From NCBI GenBank assembly GCA_012295275.1, contig CM022673.1, positions 8,957,811 through 8,980,310 of the forward strand: a stretch of 22,500 nucleotides of DNA, given 5' to 3'. Both the position numbers and the translations under genes were made by a program. Under the pieces are notes generated by a model. It was not told the DNA's origin and ran no database searches. It saw only the letters and a program-made list of their open reading frames with translations. How positions within the stretch are numbered: position 1 is the first letter of the stretch; the number at the start of each line of letters is the position of its first letter. Source of the stretch: Chrysomallon squamiferum (Eukaryota > Mollusca > Gastropoda > Neomphalida > Peltospiridae). Positions 10,591 through 22,500 of the stretch are shown in pieces.

Positions 10591-11680
10591 TATCTCTCTC
10601 TTTCTCTCTATCAAGCTTTGTCTCTTTCGTTCTGTCTCTGTGTGTTTGAGTTTGTATGTGTGTGCTTTGTAAATATGAAGAGTTTAATTCCAAAACGCCA
10701 AAATCAAATTTAAGGAAACCGCCACCAAATTTTCAGCTTTTGACGGCTGTTCAACGCCCCATAAATATTTCCACCAGAATTCTATAGACCTTTCTTATAA
10801 AACGTCATAAACTCCAGAGCAGAAATAGTCCTGTTTCTCAAATCAGGTAAAAGGGATTTATAGCGATTTTGAACCAAACTCTTTACATAGTATTCTGGTA
10901 AAAAGTACAAGGATTTATGTTTTATCAACAAGAACAACAATAATAATAATAATAATATTAAAACTTTTGAAATTTTACTTACCTGTTCGTACAAAGCAAC
11001 GGTAATTTCGTCGTCTTCGTCATCTCTTGAAATGATCTCTTTTCCACTTCTGTCCATCTGTACTTTGTACATATGTCCGTCTGGTGTTTGAAACAACTCC
11101 GTAGATTTCTATTTATATAAGTATGAATTAATATTAGTAAAGTTAGGCTGTGTATTTTGAAAATAACAAACAAAAGAACACCAACAATGCAACAAGAAAA
11201 AGTAAAATAAATTAATAAATTTGTAATAAACACGCATTAACAAAATCTAATAATTAAAGTCAAACTAAGCTGAAAACTAAAAAGTTACTTACAGGCAGCG
11301 CATTTGTGAACTGTAGCAGGAAAACTGCAACAATGACAAGTGCAAACTGAAAAATAAAATAAATAGGAAATAGAAATAATAATAATAATAATAAAACAGG
11401 CGAAATATATCAGATTACTTCATTTATTTAATAATTTTTCGTTTAATTTAGTTTTGTTCTTTTTGGTATTATTTTCGTATCTGCTCTTTATTTATTTGTT
11501 TTAATTTCATACATCCTTTTCCAAATACATTTACACTGTTGACTTGAAACTGTTCAGATCTGAAAATTAAAACATTTCTGCACATAGTTTCATTCTCTTT
11601 GATACCATTTTATTTTATTTTTCATTTTTTCATTTTCATTTTTGTTAACTGTATTATAATTATAATTTTTATTTTAATTC

Positions 11681-11711
<31 letters not shown>

Positions 11712-12107
11712 TTCGTGGGTTTTATTTTTTTTTTTTTTTTTTTCTTTTTCAATAATCTTTGGTTATTCATTTATTTTATTTTGTTTTAAATTTCAGATTG
11801 AAAGAGTTAATAAAATAAAATAGGAGACGTCAAGAACTTGTTGTTTTAGTTCATTTAACGTAGCACTCTACAAAATATTCGACGCAGTAAAATTGGAAAA
11901 ATTATTTTAAAAAACCAAAAAAACACCAAGCACCCGAAAGCATTTTTTGTTTTTATATAAATTGAACGCTTTCTTACAATGTGCCTTAAAAATGTATAAT
12001 GAAATGCAATACTAACACTGTCTATTATAAAAAAAAAAAAAGTTACAAGTATTAATACATGCATTTAAAAAGAAAAACAACAAAGTAAAATAAAAGTTTA
12101 CCTTCAT
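9468..12107 (-). CDS. Gene B: BRICHOS-domain antimicrobial peptide precursor (six exons, 183 aa)
   Basis: Minus-strand exons 12102-12107, 11293-11346, 10983-11108, 10363-10449, 9798-9957 and 9468-9586, with the same lengths and phases as gene A. The signal peptide is MKFALVIVAVFLLQFTNA. Exon 3 carries PDGHMYKVQMDRSGKEIISR, an acidic patch, then VALYEQ. Exon 4 encodes HKWVVIMPSDNTTCYVIDM, with His where A and C have Arg. Exon 5 carries the second pro-region cysteine in VKETCEKQGRKG. GRIVKR then releases a 32-residue peptide with net charge about +6. The exon 5 acceptor is AAG rather than the CAG of gene A. The product should be secreted and processed at Lys-Arg. Family knowledge: BRICHOS precursors of annelids release membrane-active beta-hairpin peptides. 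Here the gene sits in a tandem array with the same orientation and has its own TATA promoter, so each copy is probably transcribed separately. Confidence 0.9.
10550..10588. repeat. (CA)n microsatellite in gene B intron 3
   Basis: About 19 CA units, followed by a short interrupted CT-rich stretch; the counterpart in gene C is far longer. Confidence 0.95.
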
Positions 12108-12201
12108 GATGGTCGGTTCTTCAGTTTTTCTCTTCTTTCTTCGTCTCTGAGAAAATTTCTCCTGAATGATGACTTGTCCTTCCACTCACTCGTATTTATA
12201 G
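12102..12201 (-). promoter_or_regulatory. Gene B core promoter and 5' UTR
   Basis: TATA box ctataaata at 12193-12201 (minus strand). An initiator-like TCATCATTC (12164-12172) places the start at 12167-12170, 30-33 bases after the TATA box. A purine-rich 5' UTR of about 65 bases leads to ATCATGAAG. The layout is repeated almost exactly in gene C. Confidence 0.8.
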
Positions 12202-12218
12202 TCGAATTTTGGAATTTA

Positions 12219-12304
12219 GGGGAATTTTTGGACCCTATTTGTATTGCGCAAAACCAAGTCCGGGTTAAGGTGATTTTCAAAGGTCCGGTTTAAGAGGGGT
12301 GTTT
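12219..12304 (-). promoter_or_regulatory. Gene B proximal upstream elements: kappaB-like, C/EBP-type and conserved block
   Basis: GGGGAATTTTTG at 12219-12230 resembles a Rel/NF-kappaB site on the plus strand. TTGCGCAA at 12244-12251 is the C/EBP core. The three-copy block GTCCGGTTTAAGAGGGGTGT starts at 12283. C/EBP and Rel factors commonly control immune-induced genes, so this is consistent with infection-responsive expression; binding is inferred. Confidence 0.5.
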
Positions 12305-12623
12305 CGGAATGAGAGAAAAAAAAGTTTTTGTTCACTGACACAGAAATTATTTTACAATTATTATTATTATTTTTTTTTTTTTGTTAATTTTTGTTCTGGT
12401 TGTTTTCTTATTTTGGTGGAGATTTTGTTTTTTTTTGTGCGCTTTAATGTTGCTGTTGTTGCTGCTGTTTTTAAAGATCAGTTTGGAATGAGAAAGACGG
12501 TATCAGGTATTCCCAAAATTGTATTCAGCACCGACCCTGATAGTATCTTCAGCAGTTTCATTTTTATGTAAATTTTGAATAACATAATTCTTGACCCTGC
12601 CTGACTGTGTCACTGAACTAAAG

Positions 12624-12688
12624 AGCAAACCAGGATGTTCTCTGTGATTGGCTAAAACAACTTTATTTCACCTTGACCTTACACACTT
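12624..12688. promoter_or_regulatory. Conserved distal block upstream of gene B
   Basis: Same block as upstream of gene A: gattggct at 12646-12653, followed by caccttgacctt, which on the minus strand reads AGGTCA and AGGTGA in direct repeat without spacer. Confidence 0.35.
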
Positions 12689-13164
12689 CAGTTAATTTTC
12701 CAACCTTATCTGACAAAATTGTTATACAAACATTTACCTCCTGTATGTTTCGTCAGCCGAAATCTCTTTGTTTTTTTCGTTTTTTTTCTTCTGCTTCTTT
12801 TTTTATGGAACTTATTTAACTTTGTGCATAGAGCATGCTGACATTTAGCATTGAAAAATAACAAAATGTTAAAGAAATCCTAGTAAAACGTTTTAGAACC
12901 AAATAGAACAGTGATTTTTCAACTAATTTAGAAGCCTTTTATCCCCTGGATTAAGTATTTATATCGGTCATAGAAGTACAGTGTTTTTATTTGTGAAGTT
13001 GTAAGAATTCGTGAATATTTGCAGCTGCTCCTGAATTTTCATAGCTCTCAAAGGGGGCCTATAGACCAGGATGAAAATGTTTGGCATATAATTATGAAAA
13101 CCCGATTTTAATCAGATGTTTCAAGTTTTAAATTATGTTTTCTTTAATGTAATAAAGGTAATAA

Positions 13165-13488
13165 AATTCAGCCCGAAATGCTGTAAGATATCATTATCTG
13201 TATCTATCACATTATTAATAAATAACGTTATTTCATTTAACGATGTATGTGTCCAACTGAGAATATGTCTTAGAGAGTAGTTTTTGTTTTGATAATATAT
13301 ATTAATGGTATGTGTATTTTACATCAGTGTTTTCTTATTACTATAAACTTACACATATTGTTAAGGTGAGTCATAAATTCTAGCAGGGTGTGGTTTATTG
13401 TTCTTAGTATTGAAACTGATATCTTTAAACATTAAACGTGCCACAGCTGTGTGTATGAATGTATGTATGCATTATATATGTATATGTC

Positions 13489-13521
<33 letters not shown>

Positions 13522-14160
13522 GAGACATAAAATATACATACACATACATATACGTATATATGTTTAGATAAACAGATACATAGATATATACGCATGAGTG
13601 TTGGTGTGCTTGTGTATATGTGTATACGTGCGTATGTACATATATACTGTTTATTCGAAGGTGTTAATATTAAGTCAATGATTGTTTATTTATGTTATTG
13701 TTATTAATGTCAAAGATATTACTTAAGGTTTTTATTTAGTATTGTTATTATTATTATAATTAAATTATTATTATTATTAGCATCATCGTCATTATTATTG
13801 TTGTTGTTATTTTTGTTATGGGTATAATATATATAGTTGTTGTTGTTGTTTTTTTTGTTTATTAATGCAAAAACATATACAGTATGGATTAATACAGCCC
13901 CAAAACTTTAAGATATAATTCATTACCATCCCGTTATTGTTTAAAAGATATTGAACTTGAGAATATGTTTCAGAGAGTAGTTTTTTTGCATATTATTAAT
14001 ATTGTGTATTTTCACATCATTGTTTTCATCTTATTATAAACTTACTTATTGTTAAGTTGAGTCATACATTTTACCAGGATGTAGTTTATTTTTCTTAGTA
14101 TTGAAACTGGTATCTTTAAACATTTAAAGTGTCACAGGCAAAATTATGGCTGGAAATATG
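13165..14160. repeat. Rearranged internal duplication in unit 2
   Basis: The block at 5050-5335 of unit 1 (landmarks gagagtagttttt, aaacttaca, taaggtgagtcataaattct, gtgtggtttattgttctta) occurs twice in unit 2, at 13170-13446 and 13885-14140. The counterpart of 4475-5045 lies between them. The piece matching 4300-4475 is missing. The first copy is closer to unit 1; the second has several small deletions. Confidence 0.65.
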
Positions 14161-14459
14161 AAACCGCACGTTGTGCAACTAATAACGAAAAAAAAATTAT
14201 TTATTAACAATTGCATTATCTAGTTGAAAGATTAAAACTAACGTTTTTCTGTTGTTGTCAAACGTCTTTTCTTCTTCTTCTTTTTCTTTTTCTGTTTTTC
14301 TTTTCTCGTAAAATAATGAAAGAGGAAGCCCTCTAAGAACATGTCATAATAACGGCTGCTAACATTTCGACCATCAGCCTCACAATGTTTAAAATATTCT
14401 CTCCACGATATCTAGTTTTAGAAAGGCCTGATTTTATTTATTCATGAGACCAGTTTTAA

Positions 14460-14577
14460 AAAAGTTTAAAATACATTTAAATGAAAAGCAGTGTTTACTA
14501 CTATTGCTACCACTACAGGTATTGCTATTGTTGTACTATTACTACAGTAACGACGACAAAACTACTACAACTACTAC

Positions 14578-14631
<54 letters not shown>

Positions 14632-14823
14632 TAACAACAACAATAATAATGATCATGATCATGATAATAATAAAAATAATATAAAAAATATAAATAATAA
14701 TAACGATAATAATGTTTTCTTCTTTAATGATGTTTTGAATTTTTGGAGTTTGGGAACCAGTCGTCTGCCAGGTAGTTTTCATTTTGATGTTCATGTTGCT
14801 TTGTTTTATTTTTATTTTATATT

Positions 14824-14854
<31 letters not shown>

Positions 14855-14886
14855 TGATTATTATGATTATGATGATGATGATGATG

Positions 14887-14949
<63 letters not shown>

Positions 14950-15060
14950 TCTCGATTATTTTGTTTTGTTTTGCTTTCTTTGTCTTTTTATTTTTATATT
15001 TATTGTTAATTTTTAATATTGTGTCTGTTGTTTTTATGTTGTTGTTTATTTTTGTATTAA
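14460..15060. repeat. Triplet and TTTA repeat region, unit 2
   Basis: (TAA)n at 14578-14627, (TTTA)n at 14823-14853, GAT triplets, then (TTA)n at 14886-14949. Counterpart of 5640-6310 in unit 1. Confidence 0.85.
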
Positions 15061-15066
15061 TTAACA

Positions 15067-15123
15067 GTATGGGAACGGACATATCCTCGTCTTCTCAGCT
15101 CAGAGGAAAACTCGTAACTAAGT
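15067..15123 (+). other. Possible short exon, unit 2 copy
   Basis: After the acceptor attaattaacag, the sequence reads a split base then MGTDISSSSQLRGKLVTK, then TAA with AATAAA right behind. It could be a terminal exon, or an internal one using AA|gtaaat as donor. The internal reading would join in phase to the exon-like piece at 16230. The coding evidence is weak: it is short, and no upstream exon was found. Confidence 0.25.
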
Positions 15124-15310
15124 AAATAAAATTGTAAAATTGAATAACAACAATAACAACAATTTTTTTTTTTTAATAATTGTTATTATTCTATGAGATA
15201 CATTAGTAACACAGTCTAGATCTCAAAAAGATTAAAATGACTGAACCGTGATGAACCGTTGAATGTCTCTCGTCTACCTGAGATTTAACATTCACACAAT
15301 TCAGTCTGTG

Positions 15311-15413
15311 TATTAAGTTACATAGTGCACGCTTAGCGGGTTCGGCTCGAGACAAACTAGTGGTTAAAGTAATTAATGTTGTTTATATTCGAGACGTTTC
15401 TCTTTGTAGAAAA
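15311..15413. repeat. 103-bp block identical in units 1 and 2 (unit 2 copy)
   Basis: Perfect match to 6641-6743. On the minus strand the adjoining 6-bp length difference between units keeps an open frame containing SRAEPAKRALCNLIQ. This may be chance or a remnant of a dispersed element. Confidence 0.5.
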
Positions 15414-15794
15414 AGTGCAGTCTTATAGACATATATCTGCAATGATGTAATTGAAAGAATAATGAGATGATGATAGGGAAACAACGGCAATATGAACACT
15501 AAGAGTAATAACAACGAACAATACCGATAACATGTGCATCAGCATCAACATCAATAAAACCAAAAACTGTCATCATTATGATCTTTTTTTTTCTCTCTCT
15601 CTCTATCTCGTGCATGACATTAATCAGCATACACAAAATTATACTGATAAATATTCATTATCGATCTCTTATTGTACATCTGTGTAGGAGTATGTGTGTG
15701 TGCTTGTATTAATCCATCTGTACCTATCTGTCTAGTTAGTTAGCTATCTAGAAATTTCTATTTCTACATATATATATATATACATACATGTGTA

Positions 15795-15844
<50 letters not shown>

Positions 15845-16140
15845 TATACAGACACAAATCTGGTATGTGTGTATGTCTGTCTGTCTGCCTATCTTAATAA
15901 CATCAACCGGATCTTCTTTTCTTTTTCACCTGTAACCACTCCGCCTTTATCTGAAGTGTTTGTTAAAGCTGTGAGTAACAAAATCTTTACTCTTTATGAG
16001 TTTATTTTAAAACAACCAGAACAGCAATATCGTCTTCATTGTAATCTTTTATATATCTTTGTCTAATCCTTTTTCAGAATTATATATTTTATTGTTTTAT
16101 TTCTGTCATACAGTTGTTGGATTTATGCTTTATTAACAAC
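15414..16140. repeat. Intergenic region with (TA)n/(GT)n, unit 2
   Basis: Counterpart of 6744-7530, with a (TA)n core near 15805-15832 flanked by GT and CA runs. No gene supported. Confidence 0.7.
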
Positions 16141-16229
16141 AACAGCAACAACCTCAACAATAGGTGTGTGTGTGTGTATTCATTACTAATGTTTCTTCTT
16201 TCATTATTTTTTGTTTCCTTCTTTTACAG

Positions 16230-16323
16230 GAAAGCAGCACGGACAACTCGTATGTTCGTTCCGTTCTTTGGATTACAATACTTGTTATTTCACCTCAGAC
16301 CTTCTCAAGATTTGCATGTCTAA
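16230..16323 (+). pseudogene. Exon-like fragment resembling class B GPCR transmembrane helix 6
   Basis: A strong pyrimidine tract ending ttttacag precedes 16230. Read in frame with AGG at 16228-16230, the product contains KAARTTRM, then FVPFFGLQYLLFHLRPSQD, then a TAA at 16321. Class B (secretin, calcitonin, CRF-type) receptors have a well-known segment here: Tyr-Arg-Lys-Ala, basic residues, Pro-Leu-Leu-Gly, Gln-Tyr, Phe, Arg-Pro. Pro, Gly, the Leu-Gln-Tyr run and Arg-Pro-Ser are in the expected order. The fragment lacks the third extracellular loop and helix 7, has a stop soon after helix 6, and no clear helix 1-5 exons precede it. It is most likely a captured or decayed exon. It is absent from unit 1. 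A genuine exon of a truncated gene cannot be excluded. Confidence 0.45.
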
Positions 16324-16442
16324 ACAGATAATTTCGGAGATTAAAATAAGGGGAAGATAACTTCAAAAACTAATATAACGTTTTAGAGTAAAAGAGTTAT
16401 GTTTCTTGGAAATTTCAAAAACAATAATTTTGCGAATATAAT

Positions 16443-16990
16443 TATGACGTACAAATTAATAGAGATTATAAATTTTTCCATTCCACGATCGTAAACTGCT
16501 AAACTGTTATCGTCCAAGAATTGTTGATTTATTTCATAAAAGAAAGAGAGAAATGACGTTTTTTCAAAATCACATGAGTAAAAAAGCAAATATTTAGCTG
16601 GTTTTGCTTAAATGAGTGTATTTATCAATAGATATGACTCCGCATAATCTTAGATTTAAAATACACTTCAAGCAAAGCATTTTTTTCCTTATTGTCTTTA
16701 TAAGAGTGTACGAAGGTAGATTACCCATATTATTTAAAACAGCTATTGATCAGATTTGGTCCGATGATAAATTTAATAATACAAAGGCATAATTTGATAT
16801 AAACATATTGTGAAGGAATCGAAGGACATAATCTCAGTAAATGATCCTTTGTTGCTAATTAAGAAAGTGCAGAAAATATCGCCAAAAAAAAACCCCAAGC
16901 TTTTTCGACGTTGTGTCTCTATTCTTAGTCCTAAATGTGAAGGTCAATAATGGTAGATTCAAAAATGTGTTGAGTACCTTTTTGAATAAA
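16443..16990. other. Unit 2-specific stretch without recognised genes
   Basis: Unit 1 joins gcgaatataatt directly to cgttcgaaaagctcac (around 8054-8075), whereas unit 2 has about 550 bp in between. It has less microsatellite than its surroundings, no terminal inverted repeats that I can see, and no convincing coding frame. It could be an insertion in unit 2 or a deletion from unit 1. Confidence 0.4.
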
Positions 16991-17044
16991 ATGTTCGAAA
17001 AGCTCACATAATTTTAATTTCACGGACGTTTTTCGAGTTGATTT

Positions 17045-17332
17045 CAAAGTTTCCCACGTGGCAGAGTGTGTTCTTTTAACGTACCAAACGAACGTTAAAT
17101 ACCATTATTTCAACAGAATTGTGTACTAGTTTGTTACTGAATAGTGGATTGTTTACTGCCCAGTGTAATGGCTATATCTTACTTTTATTTTATTTTATTT
17201 TATTTTATTTTATTTTATTTTATTTTATTTTGTTCTCTCAAAAATGTGGAAGAGAATGTTTTATTCTCTCAAACGTAGGGCTTTGAAGATTCGTCCCGGA
17301 CAACATATAAACAGACAAGTCACGTTAGACAA

Positions 17333-17380
<48 letters not shown>

Positions 17381-17930
17381 TATTATTTATTATTTTATAT
17401 TTCTGCCTCTTGTTATCAAAGGAAAATTTATGCTGTGTGTTTTAAAACATTTTGTCCGAATTATAATGTAGCATCAAATTCGTATTAGTTATCAAAAGAT
17501 ACATATCCTGTTTATCTAAAGAAATATAAAAATATAGATGAAAAACAATTCCATTTACGTGTTGGTCTAGGTTTAAAACAGAATAGTGTGTGTGTGTGTG
17601 CGTGTGTGTTTATATCTGTATATATATTTTTCAGATAAATTTACATATATTTAAATATAAATTGAATTAATTTAAAATTAAGATTCTTTACATTTTTTTA
17701 TAGTCAGCACTTTTGCTATGATAGCACCTATTCATTTAATTTGAAAATGTTGTTTTTATCTGCTTCAGTTTCAACGATTTTGATGTCTCTCTTAAACAAC
17801 TCCCATTCCGTCATTACTGGATGTTGTCAGTTAGAACTTTAATTTTAAACACACGTTCAAAATAGAAATCAATTAATAAAAATTCAAATTAATCTCTAGA
17901 TATTTTAAACGTCGTAAGACTTTATATAAT
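17045..17930. repeat. Intergenic region between unit 2 and gene C 3' flank
   Basis: Shares the CACGTG-containing conserved stretch with unit 1. Contains (TTTTA)n at 17183-17231 and (TTA)n at 17337-17378. A frame starting MWKRMFYSLKRRALKIRPG is shared with unit 1 but diverges by a frameshift straight after, so it is not called. Confidence 0.7.
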
Positions 17931-18343
17931 ATTTTATATTTGTTTCTTGATAATTTTAGAATAAAAAGCAACAACAACAACAACTACGAAAACTATAAAT
18001 AACTAATCATCTCTTTTGAGTTTTAATATAATTTTTAACATATAAAATTATATTACTAATAAATTCCTTGCAGATTTTAGTACGAAAGAATTTTTCAGTC
18101 TTTGAGTTATATATTTCGTTAAAAGATTTTTTATTTTATTTTGTTTTTAACAAATTCAGATATTAGGAAAAGATGTCTAAAAAATGAAATGACAATTTTA
18201 AAATGAACTTAAAGAAAAAAAAAAAACGAATAAGAAAAAGAAAGAAAAGAAGACTGGGTTTATAATCAAAATGTATATAAACTAACATCTAACAAATAAA
18301 TATCATAAAACAAGGAAAAACAAACAAAAACAGTTTCATTAAC

Positions 18344-18354
18344 TTTATTTTATT
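18344..18354 (-). terminator. Gene C poly(A) signals
   Basis: Overlapping AATAAA hexamers on the minus strand at 18344-18349 and 18349-18354, about 115 bases after the gene C stop. Confidence 0.65.
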
Positions 18355-18468
18355 TACGTTTACAATCAAAGTCAGGATATTTAGTATGACAGGATTAGAA
18401 AAGGAAACTTTAAACTGGTTACGTTAAATTCTGAAACATAAGGAAAGTCAATGTAGCTGCAGTGACAT

Positions 18469-21181
<2,713 letters not shown>

Positions 21182-21187
<6 letters not shown>

Positions 21188-21281
21188 GATGGTCGGTTCT
21201 TCAGTTTTTCTCTTCTTTCTTCGTCTCTCAGAAAATTTCTCCTGAATGATGACTTGTCCTTCCACGCACTCGTATTTATAG
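21182..21281 (-). promoter_or_regulatory. Gene C core promoter and 5' UTR
   Basis: TATA box ctataaata at 21273-21281 (minus strand), with an initiator-like TCATCATTC at 21244-21252 at the same spacing as in gene B. The 5' UTR and the ATCATGAAG start context match gene B. Confidence 0.8.
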
Positions 21282-21298
21282 TCGAATTTTGGAATTTA

Positions 21299-21384
21299 GG
21301 GGAATTTTTGGACCCTGTTTGTATTGCGCAAAACCAAGACCGGGTTAAAGTGATCGCCAAAGGTCCGGTTTAAGAGGGGTGTTT
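21299..21384 (-). promoter_or_regulatory. Gene C proximal upstream elements: kappaB-like, C/EBP-type and conserved block
   Basis: The order and spacing are the same as in gene B: GGGGAATTTTTG at 21299-21310, TTGCGCAA at 21324-21331, and the conserved GTCCGGTTTAAGAGGGGTGT block starting at 21363. Confidence 0.5.
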
Positions 21385-21710
21385 TGGAATGAGAAAAAAA
21401 AATGCTTTTGTTCATTGACACAGAATTTATTTTACAATTATTTTTGTTCTTTGTTTGTTTGTTTTTGTTATTTTTCGTTGTGTTTTTGTTATTATTATTT
21501 TGGTGGAGAGTGTTGGGTTTTTTTTGTGTGCTTTAATGTTGCTGTTGTTGCTGCTGTTTTTAAAGATCAATTTGGAATGACAAAGACGGTGTCAGGTATT
21601 CCCAAAATTGTATTCAGCACCGACCCTGATAGTAGCGTCAGCAGTTTCATTTTTATGTAAATTTTGAATAAAAGAATTCTTTATTGTGACTGATATGTAA
21701 CTCAACTAAA

Positions 21711-21772
21711 CAGCAAACCAGGATGTTCACTGTGATTGGCTAAAACAACTTTATTTCACCTTGACCTTACAC
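21711..21772. promoter_or_regulatory. Conserved distal block upstream of gene C
   Basis: Same block as for genes A and B: gattggct at 21734-21741 and caccttgacctt just after it, at a comparable distance (about 450 bp) from the TATA box. Confidence 0.35.
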
Positions 21773-21784
21773 TCTTGTAATACA

Positions 21785-22500
21785 AAAATTACCTCTTGTG
21801 TATTTCGTCAGCCAAAATCTGTTTGTTTTTTCGTTGTTTTTTTTTTCTTCTTCTTCTTCATTTTGTATGGAACTTATTTAACTTGCTACATAGAGCATGG
21901 TGACATTTAGCATTTAAAAATAACAAAATATTAAAGAAATCCTTGAAAAACGTTATAGAACTAAATAGAACAGTGATTCGTTTTTATCCTAAAATATATA
22001 TATTTTTTTTTTTCAATTATTATTTGTGACTCTTCAAATAATTTAGAAGCTTGGTATTCCCTGGATTAAGTTTTATATCGGCCATAGAGATAGAGTGTTT
22101 TTATTTGTGAAGTTGTAAAAATTTGTGAATATATATCATTTTCCAGCTGCTCCTGAATTTTCATAGCTCTCAAAGGGGCCTATAGACCAAGACGAAATTG
22201 TCTGGCATAGAATTATGAAAACCCGATTTTAATGAGATGTTTCAAGTTTTAAATTATGTTTTCTTTCCTTGTCGCTTCTTGTTTATTTTAAATTAGCTGT
22301 ATTAAAATTCAGATAGCTTTTGAAAACTGTTTTCAGTCTTTGTCGTTATTGCTTTCAGCGTTCTTGCATTCATAAAACCAATAAATATTTTGGATTTACT
22401 TTTAAACAAAGAGTTATTTATGTTTATCTATATGTATGTATGTACGTACCAACGTATATGTATCTATGTATATATATATATGTGTGTGTATGTATATATG
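21785..22500. other. Upstream intergenic DNA of unit 3
   Basis: Aligns with 12730-13140 of unit 2 and 4010-4450 of unit 1 (landmarks cctggattaagt, cagctgctcctgaattttcatagc, attatgaaaacccgattttaat). Ends in TA/GT-type repeats. No gene seen. Confidence 0.6.

Larger units (their letters stand above)
8991..17930. repeat. Tandem segmental unit 2
   Basis: Second copy of the 9-kb unit, carrying gene B. Stop codons of B and C are 9001 bp apart. Differences from unit 1 include a rearranged 13160-14160 region, an exon-like GPCR piece at 16230, and about 550 bp near 16443-16990 that unit 1 lacks. Confidence 0.85.

Noticed and set aside
12458-12571. Plus-strand frame with VFKDQFGMRKTVSGIPKIVFSTDPDS, shared with 21538-21660
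   Set aside because: The homologous stretch in unit 1 has an in-frame stop at 3659-3661, and the region lies in the upstream DNA of the peptide genes. Similarity between B and C simply reflects recent duplication.

Overview
The window is invertebrate nuclear DNA: very AT-rich, full of ATT/AAT, TTTA, CA/GT and CT/GA microsatellites, with small exons bounded by GT-AG introns, TATA promoters and AATAAA poly(A) signals. No bacterial-style genes are present. The genes found suggest a lophotrochozoan, most likely a polychaete annelid, because BRICHOS-domain precursors carrying a C-terminal cysteine-rich peptide are best known from polychaetes (arenicin and alvinellacin type). This placement is inference.

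Layout. The window holds two complete copies and the start of a third copy of a tandem unit of about 9 kb (unit 1 about 1-8990, unit 2 about 8991-17930, unit 3 about 17931 to the window end). Each unit has one six-exon gene on the minus strand: gene A (CDS 579-3334), gene B (9468-12107) and gene C (18469-21187). The exons can be assembled by hand in all three copies with identical lengths (6, 54, 126, 87, 160 and 119 coding bases) and identical phases. Each encodes a 183-residue precursor: an 18-residue signal peptide, an acidic pro-region with a BRICHOS-like domain, a Lys-Arg cleavage site, and a 32-residue C-terminal peptide with four cysteines that looks like a beta-hairpin antimicrobial peptide. 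The standard reading of long open frames misses these genes because every exon is short.

The three genes differ mainly in the mature peptide. B and C encode strongly cationic (+6), Tyr/Trp-rich peptides differing at two residues. A encodes a near-neutral version (+1) that differs from B at 16 of 32 positions, although the rest of the precursor differs at only about 13 percent. Each promoter has a TATA box and an upstream palindromic C/EBP-type site TTGCGCAA. B and C also have a kappaB-like site and an initiator that A lacks.

Between the genes lie about 6 kb of duplicated non-coding DNA, mostly microsatellites and unit-specific insertions or rearrangements. Unit 2 alone carries a short plus-strand exon-like piece resembling transmembrane helix 6 of a class B (secretin/calcitonin-type) GPCR. 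Both complete units share a 103-bp block that is 100 percent identical, and a possible short exon with intact splice signals. The genes appear to be a locally expanded host-defence peptide cluster.
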